Part shown: positions 55,084-64,000 of the stretch, in pieces
Numbering within the stretch: position 1 is the stretch's first letter
How the letters are laid out: each line of letters begins with the position of its first letter
Assembly (NCBI RefSeq): GCF_900128455.1
Contig: NZ_LT635783.1
Span: 1,266,919 to 1,330,918, forward strand
Direction of reading: 5' to 3'
From: Bacteroides mediterraneensis
GTDB taxonomy: Bacteria > Bacteroidota > Bacteroidia > Bacteroidales > Bacteroidaceae
Length of the DNA stretch: 64,000 bases
The notes under the pieces: model-generated
Told to the model about the DNA's origin: nothing
The model's database searches: none
Seen by the model: only the letters and a program-made list of their open reading frames with translations
Program-made: the position numbers and the translations under genes

Positions 55084-55405
55084 GTATTTAGGGATTTCAT
55101 TGTATTCTTTCATCCGATATTCGAATCAGGAGAGTGGGATTTCCAGATTATAAACCACTGATGAAAGCCTGGGGGATTCTCGCCAAGCTTGTCTTTTCGG
55201 ATAGTGACATGAAGTATTATATCTGCATGCAGGTAGTAAGAAAATTCACTCAGGATTGTGGGTACCATCTTTCGAAGATCGCTTTTCTCCATCGGGCTGG
55301 TGTATCCCTTTCTTTTTCCGGAGCTTCTTCTAAAAAACAATTGTCTGATAAAGGAAATAATCTGTTTTCCTCACGGTAGTTTGAAAGGAAAATTTTCCCT
55401 CGACT

Positions 55406-55493
55406 CGTTCGTGCGGAGACCTCGTCACGTTCGTGACGAGCACTTGGCACGTACGTGATAAGCCATTGACACGAACGTGATGAGGTATATGAG
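55406..55493. repeat. Array of four 22-bp units with a palindrome
   Basis: Units start at 55406 (CGTTCGTG), 55428 (CGTTCGTG), 55450 (CGTACGTG) and 55472 (CGAACGTG), exactly 22 bases apart. The junction of units 1 and 2 is a perfect palindrome, CTCGTCACGTTCGTGACGAG (55421-55440). It is non-coding and ends about 30 bases before the promoter-like pair of the GNAT gene. Same period as the array at 24065. Confidence 0.75.
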
Positions 55494-55524
55494 GTAGGGT
55501 GTTTGACAAAATTTGCTGAGATTG

Positions 55525-55556
55525 TTTGGCCATCAGGCCGAAAAACTCTATCTTGT
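55525..55556 (+). promoter_or_regulatory. Possible promoter of the GNAT gene
   Basis: TTTG (55525-55528) and TATCTTGT (55549-55556, imperfect -7) are separated by 20 bases. Transcription near 55563 favours the ATG at 55582. Confidence 0.4.
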
Positions 55557-55581
55557 ATCCAGTATGAAAAATCAGACAACT

Positions 55582-55884
55582 ATGGAAATCAAGCATGATG
55601 AATCCCGGCAGGAGTTTTATGTGGAACTGGAAGGGCATCGGGCCTATGTAGCGTATCAGATTCACGATGGAGGATTGGACATACGGCATACCATTGTGCC
55701 GGAAGCCATTGGAGGAAGGGGCATAGCCTCGGCCTTGGTAAAAGCTGCTTACGGTTATGCCCATTGTAAAGGATTGAAGGCGGTGGCCACTTGCTCGTAT
55801 GCCGTCATTTGGTTGCAACGGCATCCTGAGTATCAGGGAGAAGTGGGAGAGGATTATGCCGGAAAAGGAACCTGTGCCCTGTAA
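55582..55884 (+). CDS. Small GNAT-type N-acetyltransferase
   Basis: This 100-residue protein of the short GNAT family (YjdJ-like) has the acetyl-CoA loop VPEAIGGRGIASALVKAA, then AVATCSYAVIWLQRHPEY. The start is uncertain: ATG at 55564 or 55582; the later one fits the promoter and the conserved beginning MEIKHDE. The acceptor substrate is unknown. The stop lies in the loop of the hairpin that ends the gene. Confidence 0.85.
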   Translation: MEIKHDESRQEFYVELEGHRAYVAYQIHDGGLDIRHTIVPEAIGGRGIASALVKAAYGYAHCKGLKAVATCSYAVIWLQRHPEYQGEVGEDYAGKGTCAL

Positions 55885-55897
55885 GGAAGGGCACAGG
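55871..55897. terminator. Terminator over the GNAT stop codon
   Basis: CCTGTGCCCT (55871-55880) pairs with AGGGCACAGG (55888-55897); the TAA stop is in the 7-base loop. It can also serve the convergent antiporter gene, which ends at 55908. Confidence 0.6.
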
Positions 55898-55907
55898 CAT
55901 ATTGCTT

Positions 55908-58049
55908 TTAGACGCGGTAAATTTTCTTTTTCTTGATGAAAAACAGCCACCGTAGGAAAGATGCGGTGAAGGTGTGGCTGAAGGAGTTGATTTCGTCCGT
56001 GCGGTCGTCAATGTCGTTCAGCAGTCTTTCTGCGTCTTTTTCAGACAACATACCGCTGTTGACCATCTGCCGCACGGTACGGCGTTCATTGCTCAGCAGC
56101 ATACGGATGGATTTGACAGTCAGTGCGTGGCCGTATGCCTTCGGGAAATTTTCCGCCAGGTTGCCGATAAAGGTTCCCATACGGGTGATGTTGTCGTTAA
56201 TCTCTGCGCGTAGGACTTCCAGTACGGGTTGCTGTTCACTGGTAATCCATTCGGACGACGTCAGGTCGTTCAGCAATTTCAGGCTTTCTTTCTGCAAGAT
56301 GATGAATCCCCGCCCCAGATCATAGACCACCGTGATGCGTTCACGGAAATAGAAGGTCATCCAGTTCTGGAGGTAAGGAAGTCCCCGCAGATTGTTCAGC
56401 ACATCGGTTCGTTGGCAGAACTTGAAGATGGAATGCCGCATGTTCAGCGGATACTTCCCGTCGTGGTCATACAGTTCATCCAGTGAGTTCATAAGTCGCA
56501 GGAAGACCACTTTCGAGATAACTCCTTCTTCATAAATCTGCCGGCAGACAGCTTTTTCCTTGTCCAGCACGCGCAGACGGATTTCCGGAAGCATGGCTTG
56601 GTTCTGCGGATTCTTGGCCGGTTCTTGCGGGCGGTTGGTCATGTAGCTTTCCACCTTGTTCCAGTTGGCACCTTCCAAGGCTTCTCTCTTCTTCAGGCTT
56701 TCTAGGTATTTCTCGGAATTTTCGCGAACCGATTTCTCAATACGGTATTCCAGCATGGTACGAGCCGAGGGGATGTGTGTCAGTCCCAATCGGTTCAACA
56801 GTGCCCGCATGGTCGTGGCATTGATGCACAAGGTCAGGGTCACAATGCCGGCTGTGAAGAACAATACCTGACTCCGGATATCTTCGGGAATAGCCGGGGT
56901 ATAGGAGACCATCAGGGCCAGCGTCATGGCCAGTGCCCCGCGCAGTCCGCCCCAGGTGAGGATGACCGATTCCCGTTTGGTAAGTCCGTATCCCAACCGT
57001 TTCATAACCGGATAGAGCATCATAATCATGGCAAAGCGAATCAGGTTGAGGGCGACATAAAGGAGTAGGAGTATGCCGAGCGCACTCCAGGAGAAGTCCA
57101 CTTTTTCCGCAATGACGATGCCCACCAGAATAAAAATCAGCGTATTGGCGATGTAGGTCAGCAGCTCCCAGAAATGTTCCATGAAGGTGTTCACCTGAGG
57201 CTTCAGCCGTGGTTTCCCTACGTAGGTTACGGTCAGCCCGAAGGCTACGAGGGCAATAACGCCCGACACACCGAGGTAGTATTGCGAGAGGATGAACGTG
57301 AGATAAGCTGCCAGGATGATGACACTGTTCTGCACCATTTCCTCCGAATTGATGCGGGTGATGAACCAGATGACGATGCGTGCCAGAAAGAATCCTAGCA
57401 GGGTACTGATGCCCACTTCCTGAATGAATGTGACGAGAGGAGAGGTATGGCTGGCTTCGCCCGACACGTAGGCTCCGAAGAAGAGCATGAAGCACACGAT
57501 ACCTGTTCCGTCGTTCAGCAGGGATTCCGCATCTACGAGGGTGGAGAAACGTTTACTGGTTTTCAGCTCGTGCAGCAGGGCCACGACGGCTACCGGGTCG
57601 GTGGCACTGATCAAGGCACCGAACATGAGGGCAAATGCCCAGGTCCATGATTCGAGCCCGGGAACAAACGTGGCGATACCCATAAGGAAAGCCCCTGTCA
57701 GCAGCATGCAGATGACGAGTCCCGGAGCAGCCAGCAGGGTGGCGTTGGCCAAGGTCTTCTTGAAGATATGCAGGTTGAGTTCGTAGGCCGCATCAAAAAT
57801 CAGGATGGGCAGGAACAGGTAGAGAATCAGGTCGGGATTGATGTTGGCTACAGAATTGACGGCACTGTGCAGTTCTGGCATCGATTGGAACACTCCAGTG
57901 CGGTTCAGTACGCCGACAAGGATTCCGATGGCGAACAGACCGACTGTGTAGGGAAGTCGGCTGTGCTTGAGCAAGGATTTCAGGATAGCCCCGATAATGA
58001 GTCCTCCGATGGTCAGCAGCAGAGGGGCAAGAAAGGTGTATTCTTCCAT
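55908..58049 (-). CDS. Cation:proton antiporter (CPA1/NhaP type)
   Basis: This 713-residue inner-membrane protein has about 12-13 spans in the first 420 residues. Antiporter motifs are ISATDPVAVVALLHE and ESLLNDGTGIV, with the ion-binding aspartate. The C-terminal 290 residues form a soluble domain rich in Arg and Glu, probably regulatory. The start at 58049 (MEEYTFLAPLLLTIGGLIIG) is chosen because the frame extension to 58091 begins inside the -7 box. Confidence 0.92.
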   Translation of the reverse strand: MEEYTFLAPLLLTIGGLIIGAILKSLLKHSRLPYTVGLFAIGILVGVLNRTGVFQSMPELHSAVNSVANINPDLILYLFLPILIFDAAYELNLHIFKKTLANATLLAAPGLVICMLLTGAFLMGIATFVPGLESWTWAFALMFGALISATDPVAVVALLHELKTSKRFSTLVDAESLLNDGTGIVCFMLFFGAYVSGEASHTSPLVTFIQEVGISTLLGFFLARIVIWFITRINSEEMVQNSVIILAAYLTFILSQYYLGVSGVIALVAFGLTVTYVGKPRLKPQVNTFMEHFWELLTYIANTLIFILVGIVIAEKVDFSWSALGILLLLYVALNLIRFAMIMMLYPVMKRLGYGLTKRESVILTWGGLRGALAMTLALMVSYTPAIPEDIRSQVLFFTAGIVTLTLCINATTMRALLNRLGLTHIPSARTMLEYRIEKSVRENSEKYLESLKKREALEGANWNKVESYMTNRPQEPAKNPQNQAMLPEIRLRVLDKEKAVCRQIYEEGVISKVVFLRLMNSLDELYDHDGKYPLNMRHSIFKFCQRTDVLNNLRGLPYLQNWMTFYFRERITVVYDLGRGFIILQKESLKLLNDLTSSEWITSEQQPVLEVLRAEINDNITRMGTFIGNLAENFPKAYGHALTVKSIRMLLSNERRTVRQMVNSGMLSEKDAERLLNDIDDRTDEINSFSHTFTASFLRWLFFIKKKKIYRV

Positions 58050-58068
58050 AGTTTGTTGTCCAATAAAA

Positions 58069-58113
58069 ATGAGCATTTGAATATTTAACAAAGTTAAAAA
58101 ATCAAATGCTCAT
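58069..58113 (-). promoter_or_regulatory. Inverted repeat around the antiporter promoter
   Basis: ATGAGCATTTG (58069-58079) and CAAATGCTCAT (58103-58113) are perfect inverted 11-base arms, 23 bases apart. Between them on the leftward strand lies the -7 box TAACTTTG (58089-58096), with a TTG-type -33 about 20 bases upstream. This suits a dimeric regulator covering the promoter; a transcript start inside would exclude a full RNA hairpin. Confidence 0.5.
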
Positions 58114-58131
58114 AAACAAGTGGTTTGCTTC

Positions 58132-59283
58132 TTATTTCTCCTTTTTTCTTGCGATTTCTTCGGCCATCTTGCGGGCAGTAGCCCGGTCGGGCTTACCAGT
58201 TCCGGTCTGTGGCAACTGCCGGATGCGGAAGATTTGCTTGGGTCGCCAATAGGGAGGAAGGGAATTGAACGCCTTTCTCAAGGCTGTTTCCGGGCAAGTG
58301 CCGTGCTCGTCTTCCAGCAGCAGTACGATGCGCTCCCCAAATTTAGGGTCGGGGACGGCAGTTATTTGGAAGGGAGTTGCCAGAAAGGATTTCAGCGCAT
58401 TTTCCACCTCTTCAATCTGTACCTTGACGCCCCCCGTATTGAGCGTGTTGTCTTTTCGTCCCAGAATACGGAACTGTCCTTGTGTGTTAAATTCACAGAT
58501 GTCATTGGTGGTCAGGATGTCCGGGCAGACAGCTGGGGCCTGGATGGTCAGGGTATGTTCCGGTGAAAGAGATAGCTTGACGTATGGGAAGGGCGTGTAC
58601 CAGTCGGAGGCTTCCGGACCGTTGAGGCGTCGCAAGGCAATGTGCGACAGGGTTTCCGTCATGCCATACGTGCTCCATACGGCGTGTGGAAATGACAACA
58701 GTTGCTTTCCCAAAGACGCATCGATGGCTCCTCCGCCGATGATGAGGTGACGGATTTGCCGAAGGCATTCTTTTTCTTCGGCCACTTGCAAGGTGTTGTA
58801 CACCTGCATGGGAATCATGGCAGCGAAAACGGGAGCAGTACTTCTCTGTGCCAGTGGATGTCCGCTGGGAGTGACTGGAAGCAGGTTCAGTCCGGCCACC
58901 AGCGCACGGACTACTACCATCTTTCCGGCGATATATTTTAATGGCATGCAGAGAAGGGCCGTATCGTTTGCCGTCAATTCCAAAAAGCTGACCGTCAGCA
59001 TGGCGCTTTGCATCATGCGTTGTTTTTCTACCCGTAGTGGCTTGGGTGTCCCCGTTGAACCGGAAGTGTGTACCTGTACAGTATCGTTGTCGTCAAACCA
59101 TTCACTTAGGAAATCGGCTAAGTAAGCTTGGAAACTGTCCGCTCCGTATTGGGCATAGAAGGTTTCCTGTAGGATACTGGGTTGGCCTTCCTGTCGGGCA
59201 CGGGCCTCTGCAACCGAATAGTCCACTCCTTCTATCCGGATGTGCTGACGGGCAATGTCGGTGATAAATGTAGGATTGTTCAT
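58132..59283 (-). CDS. menE: o-Succinylbenzoate-CoA ligase
   Basis: This 383-residue AMP-forming ligase activates o-succinylbenzoate with CoA in menaquinone synthesis. Motifs are VHTSGSTGTPKPLRVEK near 95-110, STYGMTETLSHIA near 210 and the hinge ILGRKDNTLNTGGVKV near 295-310. It is shorter than the E. coli enzyme but complete. One base separates it from the menC stop. Last gene of the men cluster seen here. Confidence 0.92.
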   Translation of the reverse strand: MNNPTFITDIARQHIRIEGVDYSVAEARARQEGQPSILQETFYAQYGADSFQAYLADFLSEWFDDNDTVQVHTSGSTGTPKPLRVEKQRMMQSAMLTVSFLELTANDTALLCMPLKYIAGKMVVVRALVAGLNLLPVTPSGHPLAQRSTAPVFAAMIPMQVYNTLQVAEEKECLRQIRHLIIGGGAIDASLGKQLLSFPHAVWSTYGMTETLSHIALRRLNGPEASDWYTPFPYVKLSLSPEHTLTIQAPAVCPDILTTNDICEFNTQGQFRILGRKDNTLNTGGVKVQIEEVENALKSFLATPFQITAVPDPKFGERIVLLLEDEHGTCPETALRKAFNSLPPYWRPKQIFRIRQLPQTGTGKPDRATARKMAEEIARKKEK

Positions 59284-59284
59284 G

Positions 59285-60343
59285 TCAGGGACGATTCAGG
59301 AAAGTTAGAAAATCAGGGGCCTTTTCTTCGGGATGGAACCACAGGCAGTCGCCCTCGATGTGCAGCGGATAGTCGAGGTTGTCGGTAAAGAGTAGGCCGG
59401 TACCGAGTCCCTGTGGCATGGTCGGGTGAAGTGTGGCACACCATTGGGCGATGGCGTTCAGGCCGATGTTCGATTCCAGCGCCGAAGTCACCCAGTAGCC
59501 GATGCCCCTTTCCTGAGCCAGTGAAATCCATTCTTCTGCCCCTCGGATGCCTCCGTGGAGCGACGGTTTCAGGATGATGTATTGCGGACGGATGGTATCT
59601 AGCAATTCTTTTTTCCGGCAGGTTTCGTTCACGCCAATCAGTTCCTCGTCCAATGCGATAGGGAAGGGAGAGGCGGCGCATAAAGTCTTCATTGCTTCCC
59701 ATTGTCCGGCCCGTATGGGCTGTTCGATGGAATGTAGCTGGAATTCGTTCAGTTGTGTCAGTTTCCACAGGGCATCTTCCGGTTGGAAGGCTCCGTTGGC
59801 ATCCACACGGAGTTCGATGTCGGAAGCGGAAAAATGACGGCGGATGTGTGCCAGCAGTTCCAGTTCACGTTCAAATTCGATAGCCCCGATTTTTACCTTG
59901 ATACACCGGAATCCGGCTTTCATCTTTTCTTCAATGCGGCGGTACATCTCGTCAAAATTGCCCATCCAGATGAGTCCGTTGATGGGAATACCTTGTGTGC
60001 CTCGGCTGAAGGGCGTATCCCAAAATCTCAGGCTATGGGCTTGTAGGTGGGCAAAGGCCGTTTCCAGTCCGAAAAGGATGGACGGATAGGGGTGGAGTGC
60101 TTCGTAGTCGATGAGACCATCGACTGCGGTCTTTTCACAGATTTCAGCCAGCAGACGAGGGTAGTCGGGCAAGTCATCACAGCTCAGGGCAGGAAGGGGG
60201 GCACATTCACCTACACCACACTGTCCGGTTTCCGTGTCGGTGAGCAGCAGATACCAGACTTTCCGGGTGTGGTACACTCCGCGAGATGTACCGGCAGGTT
60301 GTTTGAAATGGAGGGTACGCGGAAATATTTTCAATGAATACAT
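59285..60343 (-). CDS. menC: o-Succinylbenzoate synthase
   Basis: This 352-residue enolase-superfamily enzyme dehydrates SHCHC to o-succinylbenzoate. Catalytic and metal motifs are RCIKVKIGAIEFE (KxK), ELRVDANGAF, IALDEELIG and ILKPSLHGGI. It sits between menB and menE, which settles the family question (other members are dipeptide epimerases). Confidence 0.93.
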   Translation of the reverse strand: MYSLKIFPRTLHFKQPAGTSRGVYHTRKVWYLLLTDTETGQCGVGECAPLPALSCDDLPDYPRLLAEICEKTAVDGLIDYEALHPYPSILFGLETAFAHLQAHSLRFWDTPFSRGTQGIPINGLIWMGNFDEMYRRIEEKMKAGFRCIKVKIGAIEFERELELLAHIRRHFSASDIELRVDANGAFQPEDALWKLTQLNEFQLHSIEQPIRAGQWEAMKTLCAASPFPIALDEELIGVNETCRKKELLDTIRPQYIILKPSLHGGIRGAEEWISLAQERGIGYWVTSALESNIGLNAIAQWCATLHPTMPQGLGTGLLFTDNLDYPLHIEGDCLWFHPEEKAPDFLTFLNRP

Positions 60344-60434
60344 GATAAATTCTATGAGGGATGAAACAATAAGCGGACAGAAAGCAAAAGCAAGTTTCGC
60401 TTTCTGTCCGGTAGAAATTTGTGGGATGAATCAA

Positions 60435-61259
60435 TCAGGGGAATTTAGGATACTTGCTCCAGTCGGGTTTCCGTTTTTCGAGGAATGCTTTTCCGCCTTC
60501 CTGTGCTTCGTCGGTCATGTAATAGAGCATGGTGGCGTCTCCGGCAAGTTCTTGGATACCAGCCTGTCCGTCCAATTCCGCATTGAGTCCGGCCTTGATC
60601 ATGCGCAGGGCCAGTGGACTGTGTTGCATCATGGTTTCGGCCCATTCCACTACTTCATCTTCCAGTTGGTCGAAAGGCACCACCTTGTTCACCAGTCCCA
60701 TTTCCAGTGCTTCTTGGGCAGAATACTGGCGGCAGAGGAACCAGATTTCGCGGGCTTTTTTCTGTCCCACAATCCGGGCCAGATAAGAAGAACCGAATCC
60801 GGCATCAAAACTGCCCACACGAGGCCCTGTCTGTCCGAAGATGGCATTATCGGAAGCGATGGTCAGGTCGCAGACCACGTGGAGCACATGTCCGCCCCCG
60901 ATGGCATATCCGTTGACCATGGCAATGACCGGCTTCGGGATAGAGCGGATTTGTTTCTGTACATCGAGCACGTTCAGACGGGGTACGCCGTCGGTGCCTA
61001 CATAACCCCCGTGCCCTTTCACGTGCATGTCGCCGCCGGAGCAGAAGGCTTTGTCGCCGGCGCCTGTCAGTACCACCACGTTGATGTCCTGACACTCACG
61101 GCAGATGAGCAGGGCATCGCTGATTTCAGAAGTAGTGGTCGGGGTGAATGCATTTCTATATCGCGGACGGTTAATGGTAATTTTGGCAATACCATGATAG
61201 AAATCAAACAGAATATCCTGGTATTCTTTGATGGTTTTCCATTCTCTGGGTTGTGACAT
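60435..61259 (-). CDS. menB: 1,4-Dihydroxy-2-naphthoyl-CoA synthase
   Basis: This 274-residue crotonase-fold enzyme closes the naphthoate ring. Motifs are [27 protein letters not shown] near 85-100, [20 protein letters not shown] (oxyanion hole) and [20 protein letters not shown]. The length fits MenB. It lies eight bases after menD; a 91-base gap follows before menC. Confidence 0.96.
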   Translation of the reverse strand: MSQPREWKTIKEYQDILFDFYHGIAKITINRPRYRNAFTPTTTSEISDALLICRECQDINVVVLTGAGDKAFCSGGDMHVKGHGGYVGTDGVPRLNVLDVQKQIRSIPKPVIAMVNGYAIGGGHVLHVVCDLTIASDNAIFGQTGPRVGSFDAGFGSSYLARIVGQKKAREIWFLCRQYSAQEALEMGLVNKVVPFDQLEDEVVEWAETMMQHSPLALRMIKAGLNAELDGQAGIQELAGDATMLYYMTDEAQEGGKAFLEKRKPDWSKYPKFP

Positions 61260-61267
61260 AATGCTTG

Positions 61268-62929
61268 TTATTTTAAGTTGTGATAATATGTTTTCAGGTG
61301 TTCAATGTCCTTGTCTTTTTCTGTAAATACTTCCAGCAGCATCGGTTGTGAAGTGATGGAAGGCTGGGTGAATGCCTCGACAGCCTGGTCCAGCTCCTCG
61401 TCGTTATGGGCGGAGAGGTAGTGGAAGCCACGGTCTTCGGCCCATGCTTTGGCCGAGGTGCGGTGTGTGGCCGTGATGAAACGTCGGCTGTTGTCCTGCA
61501 TCTCCAGTCCCGGAAGTGCATGGAAAATTTCGCCTCCTTCGTTGTTGAGCAGGAGAATGCGTACGTTGCTTCCGTAGTTGGTGTTCCAGAGGGCATTCAT
61601 GTCATAGAAGAAACTTAAGTCGCCGATAAAGATGAAATTGAGCTTGTCGGAGGCTGTGGCGTAACCGAGGGCTGTGGACAAGGAACCTTCGATGCCGTTG
61701 GTTCCCCGGTTGGACAAAACTTCCACTTCCTGAGGGAGCGGGAACAGTTGGGCATAGCGTACCGTTGAGCTGTTGGCCAGGTGGAGTGAGCAAGGTGTCG
61801 GCAGGTGCCTGATGACTTTTCCGATGGCACTCATCTCGGAATAGGGAAATTCGGCTTGCGGAATCTGCTTGGACAAGGCTTCCCAGGCACGCGGGTATTC
61901 CGGCGTACGGGTGTCCATCATCGGCGCAATCTTTTCCAAAAACTCAAACGGGTCCATCTCGATGACGGTGGTCAGAGAACCGAAGAGGTCGGCTATTTGT
62001 CCGTCGGGAGCTACGTGCCAGTGTTCTACCGGCGGATGGCGACGAAGGAATTTCTTGAGCCGTTTGGAGATGATGTGTCCCCCGTATGTGATGAGCAGTT
62101 CCGGACGCATCTTTTGCTGCGCCTCAAAATCCATGGAGCAGAGCAGCGGCTCGATGTTGCGGATGGGTTGTCCCGGAATGGTCTGGTTGCTGATGTTTTC
62201 GGTGAACCAGGCAAAATGCTTGTAGAGCATCTTGCTAGATTTCTTGTCGAACAGGTAAATCAGGTTCATCTGTCCCACCACCACCATGCGTCGTTGGTAA
62301 CGGTTCAGCCGTTCGATGAGCGGCTGGTAGTCCTTGTCGTACACGTTCAGTCCTTGGTAACGGGTAATGACCCGTGCTTCGGGAAGTTCCGTTACCGGAA
62401 GTTTAAAGAAGGGCTCACTGATGGGAACATTGATATGTACAGGTCCTTTTCCATGGTGGTCAAGTTCCATGAGAGCCTCGTTGATAAGTCGGTTGCAATA
62501 CCATTCGTCTTCTTCCGTCTGTACTTCGGGCAAGTTGACCGATTTTTTGACCAAGCTGCCAAACACCCCCGGCTGCGGAAGCGTTTGTCCGTCCATCTGG
62601 CCAATCCATGCTGCAGGGCGGTCGGCCGAAATCACTACAAGAGGAACTTGCTGATAGAAGGCTTCGGCCACGGCTGGGTGAATATTCAGCAGGGCCGTAC
62701 CCGATGTGCAGCAGATTGCCGCAGGTTGGCCTCCGTTCAGTGCCAGTCCTAAGGCAAAAAAGCCGGCACTACGTTCATCGGTCACCGGATAGCAAGTAAA
62801 CTCCGGAATGTTGACCAAGGTTTGTACGATGGGAATGTTCCGGCTTCCGGGGCATAACACAATCTTCTGTATGCGGTGAGCTTTCAGCAGGGCTACGAGC
62901 TGCAAGATATTTTTTTTGTCGGTATACAT
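61268..62929 (-). CDS. menD: SEPHCHC synthase MenD
   Basis: This 553-residue thiamine-diphosphate enzyme joins isochorismate and 2-oxoglutarate. It starts with [20 protein letters not shown] (substrate site) and has the catalytic glutamate region [20 protein letters not shown]. The thiamine-diphosphate motif is [14 protein letters not shown] near 435-448. It lies 16 bases after the isochorismate synthase gene. Confidence 0.95.
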   Translation of the reverse strand: MYTDKKNILQLVALLKAHRIQKIVLCPGSRNIPIVQTLVNIPEFTCYPVTDERSAGFFALGLALNGGQPAAICCTSGTALLNIHPAVAEAFYQQVPLVVISADRPAAWIGQMDGQTLPQPGVFGSLVKKSVNLPEVQTEEDEWYCNRLINEALMELDHHGKGPVHINVPISEPFFKLPVTELPEARVITRYQGLNVYDKDYQPLIERLNRYQRRMVVVGQMNLIYLFDKKSSKMLYKHFAWFTENISNQTIPGQPIRNIEPLLCSMDFEAQQKMRPELLITYGGHIISKRLKKFLRRHPPVEHWHVAPDGQIADLFGSLTTVIEMDPFEFLEKIAPMMDTRTPEYPRAWEALSKQIPQAEFPYSEMSAIGKVIRHLPTPCSLHLANSSTVRYAQLFPLPQEVEVLSNRGTNGIEGSLSTALGYATASDKLNFIFIGDLSFFYDMNALWNTNYGSNVRILLLNNEGGEIFHALPGLEMQDNSRRFITATHRTSAKAWAEDRGFHYLSAHNDEELDQAVEAFTQPSITSQPMLLEVFTEKDKDIEHLKTYYHNLK

Positions 62930-62945
62930 GATTCTTTTATATGTT

Positions 62946-64000
62946 TTAGATTGACAGGATATTTCGCATGGTATTCATTTTCTGCTGCGTTTCTTCCCAT
63001 TCGGAATCGGCGGTGGAGTCGGGCAAGATACCTCCTCCCGCATAAAGGGTGGCTGTATTTCCTTCCACGTGCATGCAGCGCAGATTGACATAGAGGGTGG
63101 TATCACCTTGCGGATCTATCCATCCGATGATGCCGGAATAGAAAAGACGGTCGTGCGGCTCTGTTTGCAGAATGAACTGATAGGCTTCTTCCTTTGGGAG
63201 TCCGCAGACGGCGGGAGTTGGGTGCAGTTCTTGCAGTACATTGCCCAAATGGTCTGTGTCCTTTAGTGTAAAGTGAAAGTCGGTCTTTAAATGTACCAGC
63301 TGGCCGGCTCGGGCGGTATAGGGCCCTTTTTCGATCAGCTTGCTGCCGAATTTCTTGACGGTCTTACGGATATATTCTCCTACAAAGGCCTGCTCTTCCC
63401 TGTTCTTTTTGCTCCATTCCGTAGGCATGATTTCTCCCTGCATGGGCATGGTGCCTGCCAGGGCCACAGTGTGCCATTCCTTCTCGTGTCCGCTGAGGAT
63501 GATTTCGGGCGTACTGCCTATCCACGTACCGGTGGAAGGAGTGTGACACAAGGATATCATCATGCGCGGATAACTGTTGCAGGCTTGGATGAACGTAGCC
63601 AGTGGAGAAAACGCTTCGTGCAGTGGCTGGACCGTACTTCTGGAAAGCACCAGTTTGCGGAACAGCTTTTCTTTCAGCGGAAGGATAAAGTGGCTGAATG
63701 TTTCGGTATATTGTTCCTTTTCTTCTTTTTCAGAGGGTTGTGGCGTTGTACCCGCCTTGTCTTGAGGGAGAGATTGAAGCGGATGCATGGATGCTGGATG
63801 GCGAGTCATCCATTCCTGCAAGGCTTGTTTAATCTCTTCCCAGTCGTGTGCCACGATGTCCGGACGAATTAATATTGCGGGGCGTGTGTCGGTCAGTTGG
63901 AACGGAGATAAAAGAAACCCTTTTCGCCGATTCACTTCTTTCAGACTATTTATAATGATGGGCTTTCCTTCTTCTTGCATAACCAGGATCGGTTCATCTG
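62946..64000 (-). CDS. menF: Isochorismate synthase, 5' end outside window
   Basis: At least 351 residues are visible. The first ATG in the window is at 63980, but the frame is open to the edge (DEPILV before that Met), so the true start lies outside. Chorismate-binding motifs are [44 protein letters not shown] and [10 protein letters not shown]. It commits chorismate to menaquinone; with no siderophore genes around, menF is preferred over entC. Confidence 0.92.
   Translation of the reverse strand, partial: DEPILVMQEEGKPIIINSLKEVNRRKGFLLSPFQLTDTRPAILIRPDIVAHDWEEIKQALQEWMTRHPASMHPLQSLPQDKAGTTPQPSEKEEKEQYTETFSHFILPLKEKLFRKLVLSRSTVQPLHEAFSPLATFIQACNSYPRMMISLCHTPSTGTWIGSTPEIILSGHEKEWHTVALAGTMPMQGEIMPTEWSKKNREEQAFVGEYIRKTVKKFGSKLIEKGPYTARAGQLVHLKTDFHFTLKDTDHLGNVLQELHPTPAVCGLPKEEAYQFILQTEPHDRLFYSGIIGWIDPQGDTTLYVNLRCMHVEGNTATLYAGGGILPDSTADSEWEETQQKMNTMRNILSI

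Noticed and set aside
55110..55380. Open frames in both directions after the small RNA candidate
   Set aside because: They overlap each other, have no ribosome site or recognisable protein pattern, and run into the repeat region.
55406..55493. CRISPR array
   Set aside because: Units are contiguous 22-base degenerate repeats without spacers, and no cas gene is in the window.

Overview
The window looks like the chromosome of a gut Bacteroidales, most likely Bacteroides or Phocaeicola. Three things point there. Promoters carry the Bacteroides -7 box TAnnTTTG (for example 16187, 33526, 37128, 43828, 46624, 47966, 53759), sometimes with a TTTG about 20-21 bases upstream. There is an ECF sigma/FecR/TonB-receptor trio. 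The Rnf complex, an acyl-CoA carboxylase set and a complete menaquinone cluster fit an anaerobe that respires fumarate and makes propionate. I saw no tRNA, rRNA or CRISPR array.

Layout. 1-760: 3' part of a leftward gene of unknown function. 1124-5740: beta-barrel protein, ECF sigma factor, FecR anti-sigma and STN-type TonB receptor. 5826-9203: mfd. 9341-15968: a probable phosphoester-scavenging locus (histidine phosphatase, TonB receptor, beta-helix surface lipoprotein, metallophosphoesterase). 16309-19899: biotin-dependent acyl-CoA carboxylase in three genes. 20009-23827: a G+C-rich block with a DMT exporter, RavA-like ATPase and ViaA-like VWA protein.

24000-32790 is an A+T-rich accessory island. 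It starts with a 22-bp-period repeat array and a G/T-rich stretch. It holds a TPR-HTH regulator split by a complete IS21-type element (26223-29045, with a 7-bp target duplication), a secreted TonB-C-domain protein, a second TPR/TonB-C gene broken at an A9 tract, and a secreted TPR protein. It ends in what looks like a transposase zinc-ribbon remnant.

32795-43762 holds a DUF1349 protein, a LuxR-type regulator, a GH123-like glycosidase, an OmpH-like lipoprotein, a small conserved membrane protein, pepD, an EEP-family protein, and a leftward operon of lemA, TPM, aroC and an M20 dipeptidase. 43868-54858 holds lepA, an orphan sigma factor, ilvA, rseC-rnfBCDGEA and galE. 55013-55884 holds a possible small RNA, a second 22-bp-period array and a small GNAT gene. 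55908-58049 is a Na+/H+ antiporter. 58132-64000 is the leftward menaquinone cluster menF-menD-menB-menC-menE, with menF running off the right edge.

The conserved blocks form an energy core: Rnf couples ferredoxin/NAD redox to an ion gradient, the antiporter exchanges cations, the men genes make the quinone, and the carboxylase belongs to propionate metabolism. The least explained parts are the secreted TPR/TonB-C cluster and the two 22-bp-period arrays.
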